Of a DNA stretch of 64,000 nucleotides, positions 51,704-60,034 are shown piece after piece. The position numbers and the translations under genes were made by a program. Positions within the stretch are counted from its first letter, which is position 1; each line of letters opens with the position of its first letter. The DNA comes from Flavobacterium akiainvivens (GTDB lineage Bacteria > Bacteroidota > Bacteroidia > Flavobacteriales > Flavobacteriaceae), in NCBI RefSeq assembly GCF_001278115.1, contig NZ_LIYD01000005.1:2052652-2116651 (forward strand), in the 5' to 3' direction. Below the pieces are notes generated by a model that searched no databases, was not told the DNA's origin, and saw nothing but the letters and a program-made list of their open reading frames with translations.

Positions 51704-52222
51704 TTACAGCTTGAAACCATAGGCAATACGCAGCGCAATCTGGTCGGCATGAAAATCATTCATACCCTCATAGCGCACGCTTATATCAATAACATCGGTA
51801 GCATAACCTATGCCCGGCGCCCATAAAAACGTGGTTTCATCATAATCGTTGGTCACGGCAAAACCCGCACCCACTTCGCCCAGCACGTAGAACTGGTCTT
51901 CCCAAACAAAGGCTTTAAAACCTGCCTTGGCGGGAATAAAACCAAGGTCGCGAATTTCACCATCTCCAAAAAGGTTGGTAAAACCGGTAGTAAGCGTTAA
52001 CGATGTACGCTTTGTCATATCATATTGCAGCCTTACATCGCCACCCAGTGCCCAGTTAAAATAGTCTCCGGTAGTAACACCACCGTTAACTGCAAAACCA
52101 AGGCGGAAGCCTCCGTCATAACCATCGTTTCTTATAACATCGGTTTCCTGTGCGGTTGCCGTTATACCTGCCAGCATCAAGCCGGATAGCAGCAGGCTTT
52201 TTAAATTGAACATCCTTTTCAT
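51704..52222 (-). CDS. Outer-membrane beta-barrel protein
   Basis: The ATG at 52222 (MKRMFNLKSLLLSGLMLAG) starts a clear signal peptide ending TATAQ and gives 172 residues. The mature part alternates short amphipathic strands with turns (FRLGFAVNGGVTTGDYFNWA and DVRLQYDMTKRTSLTLTTGF) and ends in the aromatic/basic strand ALRIAYGFKL, typical of an outer-membrane barrel terminus. It is a single gene ahead of the receiver-like operon. Confidence 0.82.
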   Translation of the reverse strand: MKRMFNLKSLLLSGLMLAGITATAQETDVIRNDGYDGGFRLGFAVNGGVTTGDYFNWALGGDVRLQYDMTKRTSLTLTTGFTNLFGDGEIRDLGFIPAKAGFKAFVWEDQFYVLGEVGAGFAVTNDYDETTFLWAPGIGYATDVIDISVRYEGMNDFHADQIALRIAYGFKL

Positions 52223-52393
52223 AGTTTCATCCATTTAAGTTAGTGAAGTAAAATTACTACAACCTGATTATGGATATTTGTAATTTCCTGTTAATATATT
52301 ATCAAAGAAATAATAAAATTAAGATTACACATAGATATTTAGCTGATTGATAATTATTTAAGAAATTCCATTTATACCACCAAACCTTCTTGC

Positions 52394-52401
52394 TACCTTT
52401 G
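52394..52401 (+). promoter_or_regulatory. -7 promoter element of the MATE gene
   Basis: TACCTTTG matches TAnnTTTG and lies 25 bp before the ATG at 52427. Confidence 0.5.
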
Positions 52402-52426
52402 CCTGCTTAATTATTTTGTGATTGTT

Positions 52427-53809
52427 ATGAACCTATCGGCCTATACCAAAGAGTTTTCGGCAAATTTCCGCCTGGCATACCCTGTAATACTGGGCATGCT
52501 GGGGCATACACTTATAGGCCTGGTAGATAATATAATGGTAGGCCGCCTGGGCACAACAGAGCTCGCTGCTGTATCGTTAGGCAACAGCTTTGTGTTTATA
52601 GCCATGTCGGCTGGTATTGGGTTTTCTACAGCCCTTACCCCTATAGTAGCACAGGGCGATGCCGCTAAAGACACCGCCGGTATCCGTGCCGCACTGCACC
52701 ATGGGTTGCTGCTGTGCACGCTTATAGGCTTATTTCTATTCACCATAGTATATTTTGCCACACCGCTTATGGATGCCATGGGCCAGCCAAGGGAGGTTAT
52801 TGAAATGGCACGCCCTTTTATAGGCTGGGTGGGTTTTTCTATACTGCCCGCCATGATATTCCAGGGATACAAGCAGTTTGCCGATGGCATGAGCCAGACC
52901 AAGTATGATATGTATGCCGTAATCTTTAGCAACGTAATACACATTGGCCTTAACTACCTGCTTATTTATGGTGTGTGGGGATTGCCGAAACTGGGTATTA
53001 TGGGTGCCGCACTGGGTACGGTAATATCGCGCATTGCACTGGTGCTGTATATGCACTTTGCCCTGACCAACGACAAAATACTTAAACCCTACTTTAAAGG
53101 TTTCAGCCTTGGGGAGTTTAAAATGGCCATGTTTAAAAAAATTGCAGGGCTTGGCGTGCTAAGCAGTATGCAAATGCTGTTTGAAGTGGCACTGTTTACC
53201 AGCGCGGTATGGCTAAGTGGTTTTTTAGGCAAAACCAGCCAGGCTGCCAACCAAATAGCCCTGAGCCTTGCCAGCCTTACCTTTATGTTTGCCATGGGAT
53301 TAAGCGTTACGGCCATGATTCGCATTGGCAACCAAAAAGGATTAAAAGACTACGTTAACCTACGCCGTATAGCACGTTCTATTATACTAATGGCTATTGT
53401 GGTTGAAGCCGTCTTTGCATTACTGTTTGTGGCCCTGCACAATGTTTTGCCCTACTTGTTTATAAATGCCGAGAACGTAGCCCACGTAGCCGATACCGGC
53501 GAGGTAATTGCCATAGCTTCTAAACTACTGATTATCGCAGCCGTTTTCCAGCTGTCAGACGGGTTGCAGGTAGTGGTACTGGGCACACTACGCGGCCTGC
53601 AGGATGTAAAAATCCCAACGCTTATTACCTTTATCGCTTACTGGGTAGTAGGTTTCCCGCTGTGTTATTTCCTTGGGGTACATACCGGGCTGGGCGCCAT
53701 AGGCATCTGGATAGGATTGCTGGCAGGGCTAACAGCCGCTGCATTATTTTTGTACCTTCGCTTTAATTATTTAACAAACAAACTTATCCATAAGGATGGC
53801 GAACTTTAA
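52427..53809 (+). CDS. MATE family efflux transporter
   Basis: The ATG at 52427 gives 460 residues with about 12 transmembrane helices. The N-terminal block MVGRLGTTELAAVSLGNS (about 38-55) is the NorM/MATE signature. MATE proteins export cationic drugs or metabolites using a sodium or proton gradient. It is followed within 30 bp by a small acidic gene on the same strand. Confidence 0.93.
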   Translation: MNLSAYTKEFSANFRLAYPVILGMLGHTLIGLVDNIMVGRLGTTELAAVSLGNSFVFIAMSAGIGFSTALTPIVAQGDAAKDTAGIRAALHHGLLLCTLIGLFLFTIVYFATPLMDAMGQPREVIEMARPFIGWVGFSILPAMIFQGYKQFADGMSQTKYDMYAVIFSNVIHIGLNYLLIYGVWGLPKLGIMGAALGTVISRIALVLYMHFALTNDKILKPYFKGFSLGEFKMAMFKKIAGLGVLSSMQMLFEVALFTSAVWLSGFLGKTSQAANQIALSLASLTFMFAMGLSVTAMIRIGNQKGLKDYVNLRRIARSIILMAIVVEAVFALLFVALHNVLPYLFINAENVAHVADTGEVIAIASKLLIIAAVFQLSDGLQVVVLGTLRGLQDVKIPTLITFIAYWVVGFPLCYFLGVHTGLGAIGIWIGLLAGLTAAALFLYLRFNYLTNKLIHKDGEL

Positions 53810-53839
53810 GACTTTACAACTTTCAAACTTTTGACTGAA

Positions 53840-54070
53840 ATGGAATTACCAAAATTTTTACTTGCCGATAATACTGATTTTCCTGAAGATATCTTTATCA
53901 TCCACCTTGATTACCCGCGTTTTATCATTAACCTGAAAGACGACGAGGTAGAAATGCTGGAAGAGCCCGAAGACCTTGATGAAAATGAACTTAACGAAGA
54001 AATGGAAGGGCTAATAGTTGCGGCCAACGAGTTTTACGACCGTGAAATGGAACGCTACGAGCAGGAGTAA
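53840..54070 (+). CDS. Small acidic protein, unknown function
   Basis: The ATG at 53840 gives 76 residues, strongly acidic in the second half (EMLEEPEDLDENELNEEMEG). The N-terminal half is hydrophobic/aromatic (FIIHLDYPRFIINLKDDE). It looks like a conserved flavobacterial small protein; I do not know its role. The 30 bp before it are the word-like DNA TTTACAACTTTCAAACTTTT. Confidence 0.7.
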   Translation: MELPKFLLADNTDFPEDIFIIHLDYPRFIINLKDDEVEMLEEPEDLDENELNEEMEGLIVAANEFYDREMERYEQE

Positions 54071-54073
54071 AAA

Positions 54074-54214
54074 AGCTTCTTAGCCGCTGAGCTACTTAGC
54101 TACTAAGCAACTCTTTAGCTTTTAAAAGGTATGAGTGAAGCTATTCCCCTCCTTCGGAGGGGTGGCGAAGCCGGGGTGGGCTTATCACTATAATCGCTAA
54201 GCGGCTTAGAAGCT
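54074..54214. repeat. Convergent gap with an inverted repeat around the second 49-bp element
   Basis: AGCTTCTTAGCCGCTGAGC (54074-54092) pairs with 54196-54214 at 17 of 19 positions. Between the arms lies the second copy of the 49-bp GC-rich repeat (54131-54179). The layout is the same as in the rny/ABC-F gap: convergent genes, inverted word arms, GC-rich element in the middle. Confidence 0.75.
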
Positions 54215-54231
54215 AAGGAGCTCAGTAGCTT

Positions 54232-55311
54232 CTACTTGAAATATTGACCCAACAAAACCTGTGCGGCTGCAAATGGCGACAACTCGCTGTTTTGCACCGC
54301 ATTTTTTGTTTGTTCTAACAGGGATGCCATATCCGGGTTGCTGTAAAAACGTTCCAATAGCTGGCTGTTGATGGTTTCGGTAAGCCAATAGGCATTTTGC
54401 TCATGGCGCTTGGCATCAAAAAATCCGTTGGCTGTTACCGCTTCAAAATAACTGCTTATTTCCTGCCAAACCTCAGCAATACCTTCTTTCTCCAACGCAC
54501 TGCATGTAGCCACTTTGGGTTGCCATCCTGATACCTTTACAGGAAAAAGATGCAATGCACGGTTGTACTCGGTTTTAGCCAGGCGGGCACGTTTTATGTT
54601 ATCGCCATCGGCTTTGTTAATTACTACCAGGTCGGCCATTTCCATAATGCCACGCTTAATGCCCTGGAGTTCATCGCCCGCACCGGCAATCTGTAGCAGC
54701 AAAAAGAAATCGGCCATACTGTGAACGGCAGTTTCGCTTTGCCCTACACCTACTGTTTCGATTATAATGGTATCAAAACCGCAGGCCTCACACAAAATAA
54801 TGGCCTCACGGCTTTTGCGCGCTACCCCCCCTAATGCCTCGCCGGAAGCCGAGGGGCGTATATAGGCATTTTCATCCTTAACCAGCTCTTCCATACGGGT
54901 CTTATCGCCCAAAATACTGCCGTGACTCAACGAACTACTGGGGTCAACCGCCAGTACCGCCACCTTTTTACCCAGGCCAGTAAGGTATTTACCAAACGCT
55001 TCAATAAACGTACTCTTGCCCACACCCGGCACACCTGTAATACCTATCCGCACCGACCTGTTAGCATGCGGCAGGCACTGCGCAATAACATCGGCCGCCT
55101 TTTGGCTGTGCGTGGGGTTAGTGCTTTCAATCAGCGTAATAGCACGGCTCAACGCGGTTTTATCTCCTTTAAGAATAGCCGACACAAGTTCATCTGCCGT
55201 AGGCTGTTTCCTGCGCAGGGCAATGTGGGCCATCGCCTGCGGGCTAATGGCTTCCGGCTGGTGCACACCGTGTATTTCGCTAAGGGCGCTATGCGGTTTT
55301 GGGTTGTCCAA
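54232..55311 (-). CDS. meaB: MeaB/ArgK family GTPase (methylmalonyl-CoA mutase chaperone)
   Basis: Up to 359 residues from a TTG at 55311; an ATG at 55233 would give 333 residues starting AHIALRRKQPTADEL, which better matches family starts. The P-loop is GITGVPGVGKSTFIEAFG, the DPSSSLSHGSILGDKTRM loop is typical, and the G4 motif appears as NKAD. MeaB uses GTP to load and protect the B12 cofactor of methylmalonyl-CoA mutase. No mutase gene is in this window. Confidence 0.92.
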   Translation of the reverse strand: MDNPKPHSALSEIHGVHQPEAISPQAMAHIALRRKQPTADELVSAILKGDKTALSRAITLIESTNPTHSQKAADVIAQCLPHANRSVRIGITGVPGVGKSTFIEAFGKYLTGLGKKVAVLAVDPSSSLSHGSILGDKTRMEELVKDENAYIRPSASGEALGGVARKSREAIILCEACGFDTIIIETVGVGQSETAVHSMADFFLLLQIAGAGDELQGIKRGIMEMADLVVINKADGDNIKRARLAKTEYNRALHLFPVKVSGWQPKVATCSALEKEGIAEVWQEISSYFEAVTANGFFDAKRHEQNAYWLTETINSQLLERFYSNPDMASLLEQTKNAVQNSELSPFAAAQVLLGQYFK

Positions 55312-55368
55312 AGGTTGTGGTATTTAGGGTAAAGTTACGGTATAGGCGCGAATTTAACTTATTTTATA

Positions 55369-55450
55369 AGCCACGAATTTCACAAATTATCACAAATGAA
55401 AGAGACGGATTCAATCCGTCTCTACTGCTATCTGCTATCTGATTACTGCC
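55369..55450. repeat. Intergenic repeat words and a 10-bp perfect hairpin
   Basis: GCCACGAATTTCACAAATTA (55374) belongs to the word family at 5519 and 24046. AGAGACGGAT/ATCCGTCTCT (55401-55410 with 55414-55423) forms a perfect hairpin with a 3-nt loop. The word CTGCTATCTGATTACTGC follows and also occurs in near-identical form at 37289. Confidence 0.65.
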
Positions 55451-55455
55451 CGCTC

Positions 55456-56103
55456 TTAGTAAGCTGCCGTAAACCTTTGCTGGTGGTGCTTGGGGTTTTC
55501 AACCTCATCGGCCAGTACAACGGCTACGTCTTCGCCGCTCATGTAACTGCGGTTGTTTTCGTCAAACACAGGGTTGTCAAGGCCCAGGCGGTACTTGCCC
55601 GTGCGGCCTGTGGTAATACCCTGGTGCATTTCTATAGCGGGGCTAAAAAACACCCAGTCAAGCTCTTTTTCGTTTTTGATAACCTCAAGAAACTCGCGCG
55701 CTGCACCTGCACCCGGCTTGTACTCTTCAGGAAATTCAGGTGTATCAATAAGCTGAAGCCCCGGCGCAATATACAGGCTACCCGCACCACCTATGGTAAT
55801 GTAGCGGCTAACACCCGCTTTTTTCACGGCTTCAACAATGGCAACAGAACCCGCAATAAAGTCTTCATAAATATTAGGATTCGTCCACCCGCTGTTGTAA
55901 GCGCTTACCACAGCATCATGGCCTTTAAGCACTTCGGCAAGGCCATCTGTATCAAGCACGTCAGCCTTAGTGTAGGTTACATTCTCTGTAGTTTCGCCTT
56001 CCGCTTTACGCGAAATGGCCGTTACCTGGTGGCCACGGCTTGCGAACTCTTTTACCAGTGAGGTGCCTAAAAATCCGGTGGCGCCTATAATTGCTACTTT
56101 CAT
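55456..56103 (-). CDS. NAD(P)-binding protein, NmrA/YwnB-like
   Basis: A 215-residue atypical short-chain reductase. The N-terminal Rossmann motif is IGATGFLGTSLVKEFASRGH. The sequence SAYNSGWTNPNIYEDF near the middle and YITIGGAGSLYIAPG match Bacillus YwnB-type proteins. It lacks a standard Tyr-x-x-x-Lys catalytic pair, so it may be a redox sensor rather than an enzyme. It follows the Rrf2 gene on the same strand, as ywnB follows ywnA in Bacillus. Confidence 0.87.
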   Translation of the reverse strand: MKVAIIGATGFLGTSLVKEFASRGHQVTAISRKAEGETTENVTYTKADVLDTDGLAEVLKGHDAVVSAYNSGWTNPNIYEDFIAGSVAIVEAVKKAGVSRYITIGGAGSLYIAPGLQLIDTPEFPEEYKPGAGAAREFLEVIKNEKELDWVFFSPAIEMHQGITTGRTGKYRLGLDNPVFDENNRSYMSGEDVAVVLADEVENPKHHQQRFTAAY

Positions 56104-56156
56104 ACTTTTAAAATTTTATATGTTATAAAAAAAGTTACAGTTTTGTGTAAAAAAAT

Positions 56157-56564
56157 TTAGAACTTGTCGCTAAAGCTTACAAGGTTAATATCCTTAAGCT
56201 CGCCACAAATGCATTTATTAATGTTCTGGTACAACTCATCGAGCGCTTCGTTTATCTTTTTGCCTACAGGACACGCCGGGTTAGGGTCGTTCTTGGCATA
56301 ACCTAACGATACACAGTCAAACGTAAGGTTAAAAATATGTTCCAGCGTAATTTCTTCAGCGCGTTTGGCAAGGCGTGTACCGCCAAATTTACCTTCGCGG
56401 CTCTCTACAATACCGTGCTTTTTAAGGTTGCCAATTTCTTTGCGCACCAGCACCGGGTTTATGTTCAGGCTGCCGGCAATAAACTCAGATGACAAAAATT
56501 CATCTGGGAATTTAGTCATCAGCGTGAGAATGTGTAATGTAATGGCAAACTTTCCTGAAATCAT
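56157..56564 (-). CDS. Rrf2 family transcriptional regulator, YwnA-like
   Basis: A 135-residue winged-helix regulator. The DNA-binding part is at about 20-55 (FLSSEFIAGSLNINPVLVRK), followed by the wing GIVESREGKFGGTRLAKRA. Cysteines occur at DCVSLGY, PACPVG and KCICGELK, but not in the CX5-7C-X-C iron-sulfur pattern of IscR, which agrees with a non-cluster YwnA-type member. It is divergent from the AEC transporter gene and 53 bp ahead of the NmrA-like gene, which it probably controls. Confidence 0.9.
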   Translation of the reverse strand: MISGKFAITLHILTLMTKFPDEFLSSEFIAGSLNINPVLVRKEIGNLKKHGIVESREGKFGGTRLAKRAEEITLEHIFNLTFDCVSLGYAKNDPNPACPVGKKINEALDELYQNINKCICGELKDINLVSFSDKF

Positions 56565-56685
56565 TATACTAATAAAGAATGCACGAAATTAAAAAGTTTT
56601 TTTAAACTGCACTTATTTTTAGATGCATTTTCTTTATAATCTGTGCCAGGTGCTGCCTATCTTTACAAAAATTAACATTACGAGG

Positions 56686-57597
56686 ATGGACAGCATCATA
56701 CTCATCTTTATATGCCTGCTGGCGGGTTTTGGCCTGCGCTTTATTAAAAATGTACCGGCCAATGCCCATGTGGCGCTCAACCAGTTTGCCATTTACATAT
56801 CGCTGCCTGCCCTTTCGTTATACTACATCCCAAAAATAGAAATCAGTGCAAGCCTTATATATGCCCTGGGTATGGGTTGGGTAGGCTTTTTTTTGTCATG
56901 GTTATTTTTTGCGGGCCTGGGCAGGGCACTCAGGTGGCCCAGGCGGCTAACAGGCTGCCTGATTATCACAGGCGGTTTTGCCAATACCTCATTCATAGGT
57001 TTCCCGGTTATTGAAGCACTGTATGGCAAAGCCGGCCTTGAAATAGCCATAATTGTAGACCAGCCCGGCACATTTGTAGCCGTTTCTACCATAGGCGTAC
57101 TGGTGGCGGTGGCTTACTCAAAAGGCTCGGGGAGTTCGCGCGATATTGCCCGAAAAATAGCCCTCTTCCCCCCTTTTATTGCCTTTATTGTGGGACTGCT
57201 ACTCAATGTTTTTGGCACCGACTTTACAGATGCCATGCAAAAAATGCTGCTACGGCTGGGTGGTACCGTTACCCCTATTGCATTGGTAGCCGTAGGCCTG
57301 CAACTTAAATTTGAGCGAAAAAGCAAATATTGGGGTTTCCTTTCGCTTGGGCTGTTGTACAAACTGGTACTCATGCCGTTGTTTTTCCTGATACTCTACC
57401 GCGTTATTTTGGGCGAAAAAACCCTTATAACCACCGTAAGCGTTATGGAAGCCGCCATGGCACCCATGATAACCGCCGCTATTTTAGCATCGGCAAACGG
57501 GCTAAAACCCAAGCTGGCCGGCATGATGATAGGTATTGGCATCCCCCTATCATTCATCAGTTTGGCAGCGTGGTATTATATCCTGACCATTTTTTAA
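56686..57597 (+). CDS. AEC family transporter
   Basis: The ATG at 56686 (MDSIILIFICLLAGFGLRF) gives 303 residues with about ten transmembrane helices in two five-helix halves. The family (auxin efflux carrier type) moves small organic acids or similar solutes; the substrate is not predictable. GFANTSFIGFPVIEALYGK is the conserved mid-helix motif. It is divergent from the Rrf2 gene, with only 121 bp between the two starts, so they may share regulation. Confidence 0.9.
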   Translation: MDSIILIFICLLAGFGLRFIKNVPANAHVALNQFAIYISLPALSLYYIPKIEISASLIYALGMGWVGFFLSWLFFAGLGRALRWPRRLTGCLIITGGFANTSFIGFPVIEALYGKAGLEIAIIVDQPGTFVAVSTIGVLVAVAYSKGSGSSRDIARKIALFPPFIAFIVGLLLNVFGTDFTDAMQKMLLRLGGTVTPIALVAVGLQLKFERKSKYWGFLSLGLLYKLVLMPLFFLILYRVILGEKTLITTVSVMEAAMAPMITAAILASANGLKPKLAGMMIGIGIPLSFISLAAWYYILTIF

Positions 57598-57631
57598 GAA
57601 GATAAATCCCTGCTTTTCGGCGTTCAGTGCT

Positions 57632-57639
57632 TACTTTTG
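57632..57639 (+). promoter_or_regulatory. -7 promoter element of the MFS gene
   Basis: TACTTTTG matches TAnnTTTG, 18 bp before the ATG at 57658; TTTTCGG about 18 bp further upstream may be the -33. Confidence 0.5.
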
Positions 57640-57657
57640 CAACATTAATTTTTGTAC

Positions 57658-58869
57658 ATGCAAACTACAGACACTGCCCTGCAAACCGACAATACGCAAA
57701 AAACCGTTTATTCTATACTTTTCTCAATAGCTTTTGCCCACCTGCTTAACGACCTTTTGCAGGCGGTTATACCCGCGGCATACCCTATACTGAAAGACAA
57801 ATACGGCCTGACTTTTAGCCAGGTGGGGCTTATAACCTTCAGCTACCAGATGGCCGCATCATTGCTACAGCCGTTTGTTGGTTTTTATACCGATAAGAAC
57901 CCCAAACCTTATTCACAAATTATAGGTATGGTATTTACCATAGTGGGTATTGCCCTTTTAAGCTATGCCGATAATTTTGAGCTTATACTCCTTTCGGTTA
58001 TATTGGTAGGTATAGGTTCATCAATATTCCACCCGGAATCATCAAGGGTATCCTACCTTGCATCAGGCGGAAAACGCGGCCTGGCGCAGTCCATCTTCCA
58101 GATTGGCGGTAATACCGGTACGGCTCTTGGCCCACTACTTATAGCGTGGATTGTAGTGCCGCACGGCCAGGGCAATATAATGTGGTTTACATTGTTTGCC
58201 ATAGTGGCTATGGGAGTACTTTTCCGCATTGCACAATGGTACCAAAGCCACCTGGCGCTTAGTGCCAAAAAGAAACCGGTTATTGTACTGCCTGATTTAT
58301 CACCCGCACGTGTGGCCATTTCAGTAGTAATACTGCTCGTGCTTATCTTCTCAAAATACTTTTACATTGCCAGCCTTACCAGCTACTTTACGTTTTACCT
58401 TATGGCAAAATTTAGCCTTTCGGTTGAAGATTCTCAGTTTTACCTGTTTGTTTTCCTTGCAGCATTAGCCCTGGGCACACTGCTTGGCGGGCCGCTGGGC
58501 GATAAATTCGGCCGTAAGTATGTAATATGGCTTAGTGTGCTGGGTGTGGCGCCGTTTGCGTTGCTACTGCCTTATGCCAACCTGTTCTGGACAAGCGTGC
58601 TTTCAGTAATTATTGGCCTGTTACTGGCTTCGGCATTTCCTGCCATATTGGTTTATGCACAGGAACTGCTCCCTAAAAAACTGGGTATGGTAAGCGGGTT
58701 GTTCTACGGCTTTGCCTTTGGTATGGGTGGGCTCGGCTCGGCATTACTGGGCAACCTGGCCGACCACGAGGGTATTGAATATGTATACACCCTATGTGCC
58801 TACCTGCCGCTTATAGGCGTTATAGCCGTGTTTTTACCAAATCTTAAAAAGAAAGCAAAGGCTAATTAA
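57658..58869 (+). CDS. MFS transporter, fosmidomycin-resistance (Fsr) type
   Basis: The ATG at 57658 gives 403 residues with about 12 transmembrane helices. The N-terminal IAFAHLLNDLLQAVIPAAYP (about 26-45) and VGIGSSIFHPESSRVSYLAS (about 120-139) are the hallmarks of the Fsr subfamily, which exports fosmidomycin and related compounds. In its native role it probably exports some metabolite. A second MFS signature is GGPLGDKFGRKYV. Single-gene unit. Confidence 0.93.
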   Translation: MQTTDTALQTDNTQKTVYSILFSIAFAHLLNDLLQAVIPAAYPILKDKYGLTFSQVGLITFSYQMAASLLQPFVGFYTDKNPKPYSQIIGMVFTIVGIALLSYADNFELILLSVILVGIGSSIFHPESSRVSYLASGGKRGLAQSIFQIGGNTGTALGPLLIAWIVVPHGQGNIMWFTLFAIVAMGVLFRIAQWYQSHLALSAKKKPVIVLPDLSPARVAISVVILLVLIFSKYFYIASLTSYFTFYLMAKFSLSVEDSQFYLFVFLAALALGTLLGGPLGDKFGRKYVIWLSVLGVAPFALLLPYANLFWTSVLSVIIGLLLASAFPAILVYAQELLPKKLGMVSGLFYGFAFGMGGLGSALLGNLADHEGIEYVYTLCAYLPLIGVIAVFLPNLKKKAKAN

Positions 58870-58928
58870 CACGATTTCTGTAATTAATTTCTTAACTTTA
58901 GGCCACTATTACCTAAACGCCTAATTTT

Positions 58929-59354
58929 ATGTGGATTTTTGACAGTTCGATAGATAAAAAAATGAACAGCTTTGCGCTGTTACTGCTCCGTATTGTAGTG
59001 GGATGCTTTATGCTAACCCACGGTGTTGCAAAATACAAAACGCTGATGGATGGAGGCGAATTTGCCGACCCTATTGGCATTGGCTCATCGGCCTCATTAT
59101 GGCTGGCTGTTTTTGCCGAGCTGGTGTGTTCTGCCCTGCTTATTATTGGCTTTGCTACAAGAATAGCCGTTGTGCCACTACTTATAACCATGATTGTTGC
59201 CGTATTTATAGTGCACAGTGCCGACCCTTTTGGCAACAAAGAAGTAGGCGGACTGTATCTTATAATTTACGTGCTGCTGCTTATTACCGGTGGTGGTAAA
59301 TATTCTATAGACGGGCTTATAGGCAAAAAGAATAAAAAGAGGGGGTATTATTAG
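58929..59354 (+). CDS. DoxX family membrane protein
   Basis: A 141-residue protein with four transmembrane helices. ALLLLRIVVGCFMLTHGVAK (about 17-36) and LAVFAELVCSALLIIGFATR are the DoxX landmarks. The family is linked to redox metabolism and sulfur or membrane stress functions, but no precise activity is established. The stop overlaps the convergent SMI1/KNR4 gene by 4 bp. Confidence 0.9.
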   Translation: MWIFDSSIDKKMNSFALLLLRIVVGCFMLTHGVAKYKTLMDGGEFADPIGIGSSASLWLAVFAELVCSALLIIGFATRIAVVPLLITMIVAVFIVHSADPFGNKEVGGLYLIIYVLLLITGGGKYSIDGLIGKKNKKRGYY

Positions 59355-59971
59355 TATCCGTCAGGGTTCTCCAGCCAAAAAGGCACCGGTTGCAAATTGG
59401 CGGGAATAACCTCGTTACTTACATATTCAAAAACGTCTTTTGCAATTGCCCGGGCTATATTATCTGCATAAATAATAATATCCCTGCCTACCATAGAAAG
59501 CATACGCCCTGTACCGTCAAACACCAGGCATCGGTGCCCGTAAACCGGTATAATAAATGGAACTTTACCGGCAAGCATATCCTGGCGGGTAATGTTGTTA
59601 TCTTCGCATATCCGGTCAATTTGTTGGTTAATGCTTGGCAAATCATCAGGATAAGAATAAAACGCTGGCTTAAGTCCTGGTTCAGCCTTTACATCACCTT
59701 TAAAGTCTACGCCCGGCCTGTCGAGCCCATTCATGGTTTTATAAAAGCCACGCAACACATCAGGAAAGGTAATTCCCATGGCTGCTTCAAAAGCATCTAA
59801 TTCGGCATCAGTAAGCCCTTTCTTCCATTTAGAACCTTCCTGAACCTGAACACCCCAGCACTTGGTATATCCCGCTTTTAGCCAATACCTCTCAGTGGCT
59901 TCTTTTAATTTTGTAAAATCTGCACAGTTATCCTGCAAACTATTGATGACTTTGGGTTTCATTTTTGCCAT
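59351..59971 (-). CDS. SMI1/KNR4 (SUKH) domain protein
   Basis: A 206-residue protein with a SUKH fold: GLTDAELDAFEAAMGITFPD (about 53-72) followed by VLRGFYKTMNGLDRPG. SUKH proteins often act as immunity proteins against polymorphic toxins, but many single copies are uncharacterised, and no toxin gene is next to it. A TATATTTG promoter word ends only 4 bp before the ATG, so the first Met would be nearly leaderless; the second Met (MKPKVINSLQ, 59962) is an alternative start. Confidence 0.85.
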   Translation of the reverse strand: MAKMKPKVINSLQDNCADFTKLKEATERYWLKAGYTKCWGVQVQEGSKWKKGLTDAELDAFEAAMGITFPDVLRGFYKTMNGLDRPGVDFKGDVKAEPGLKPAFYSYPDDLPSINQQIDRICEDNNITRQDMLAGKVPFIIPVYGHRCLVFDGTGRMLSMVGRDIIIYADNIARAIAKDVFEYVSNEVIPANLQPVPFWLENPDGY

Positions 59972-59975
59972 ATTT

Positions 59976-60016
59976 CAAATATAGAAAATGCAATCCGGAT
60001 ATAAATAGTATTTTTG
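59976..60016. promoter_or_regulatory. Divergent promoter pair of the SMI1/KNR4 and GlcD-type genes
   Basis: On the minus strand TATATTTG (59976-59983), and on the plus strand TATTTTTG (60009-60016), both match TAnnTTTG and point outward. The plus element is 18 bp before the ATG at 60035. Confidence 0.55.
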
Positions 60017-60034
60017 AGGCCATAACTTAGCACT

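Noticed and set aside
59351..59971. SMI1/KNR4 protein as part of a polymorphic toxin immunity locus
   Set aside because: No toxin, Rhs or T6SS/T9SS effector gene lies next to it, so the context does not support an immunity role.
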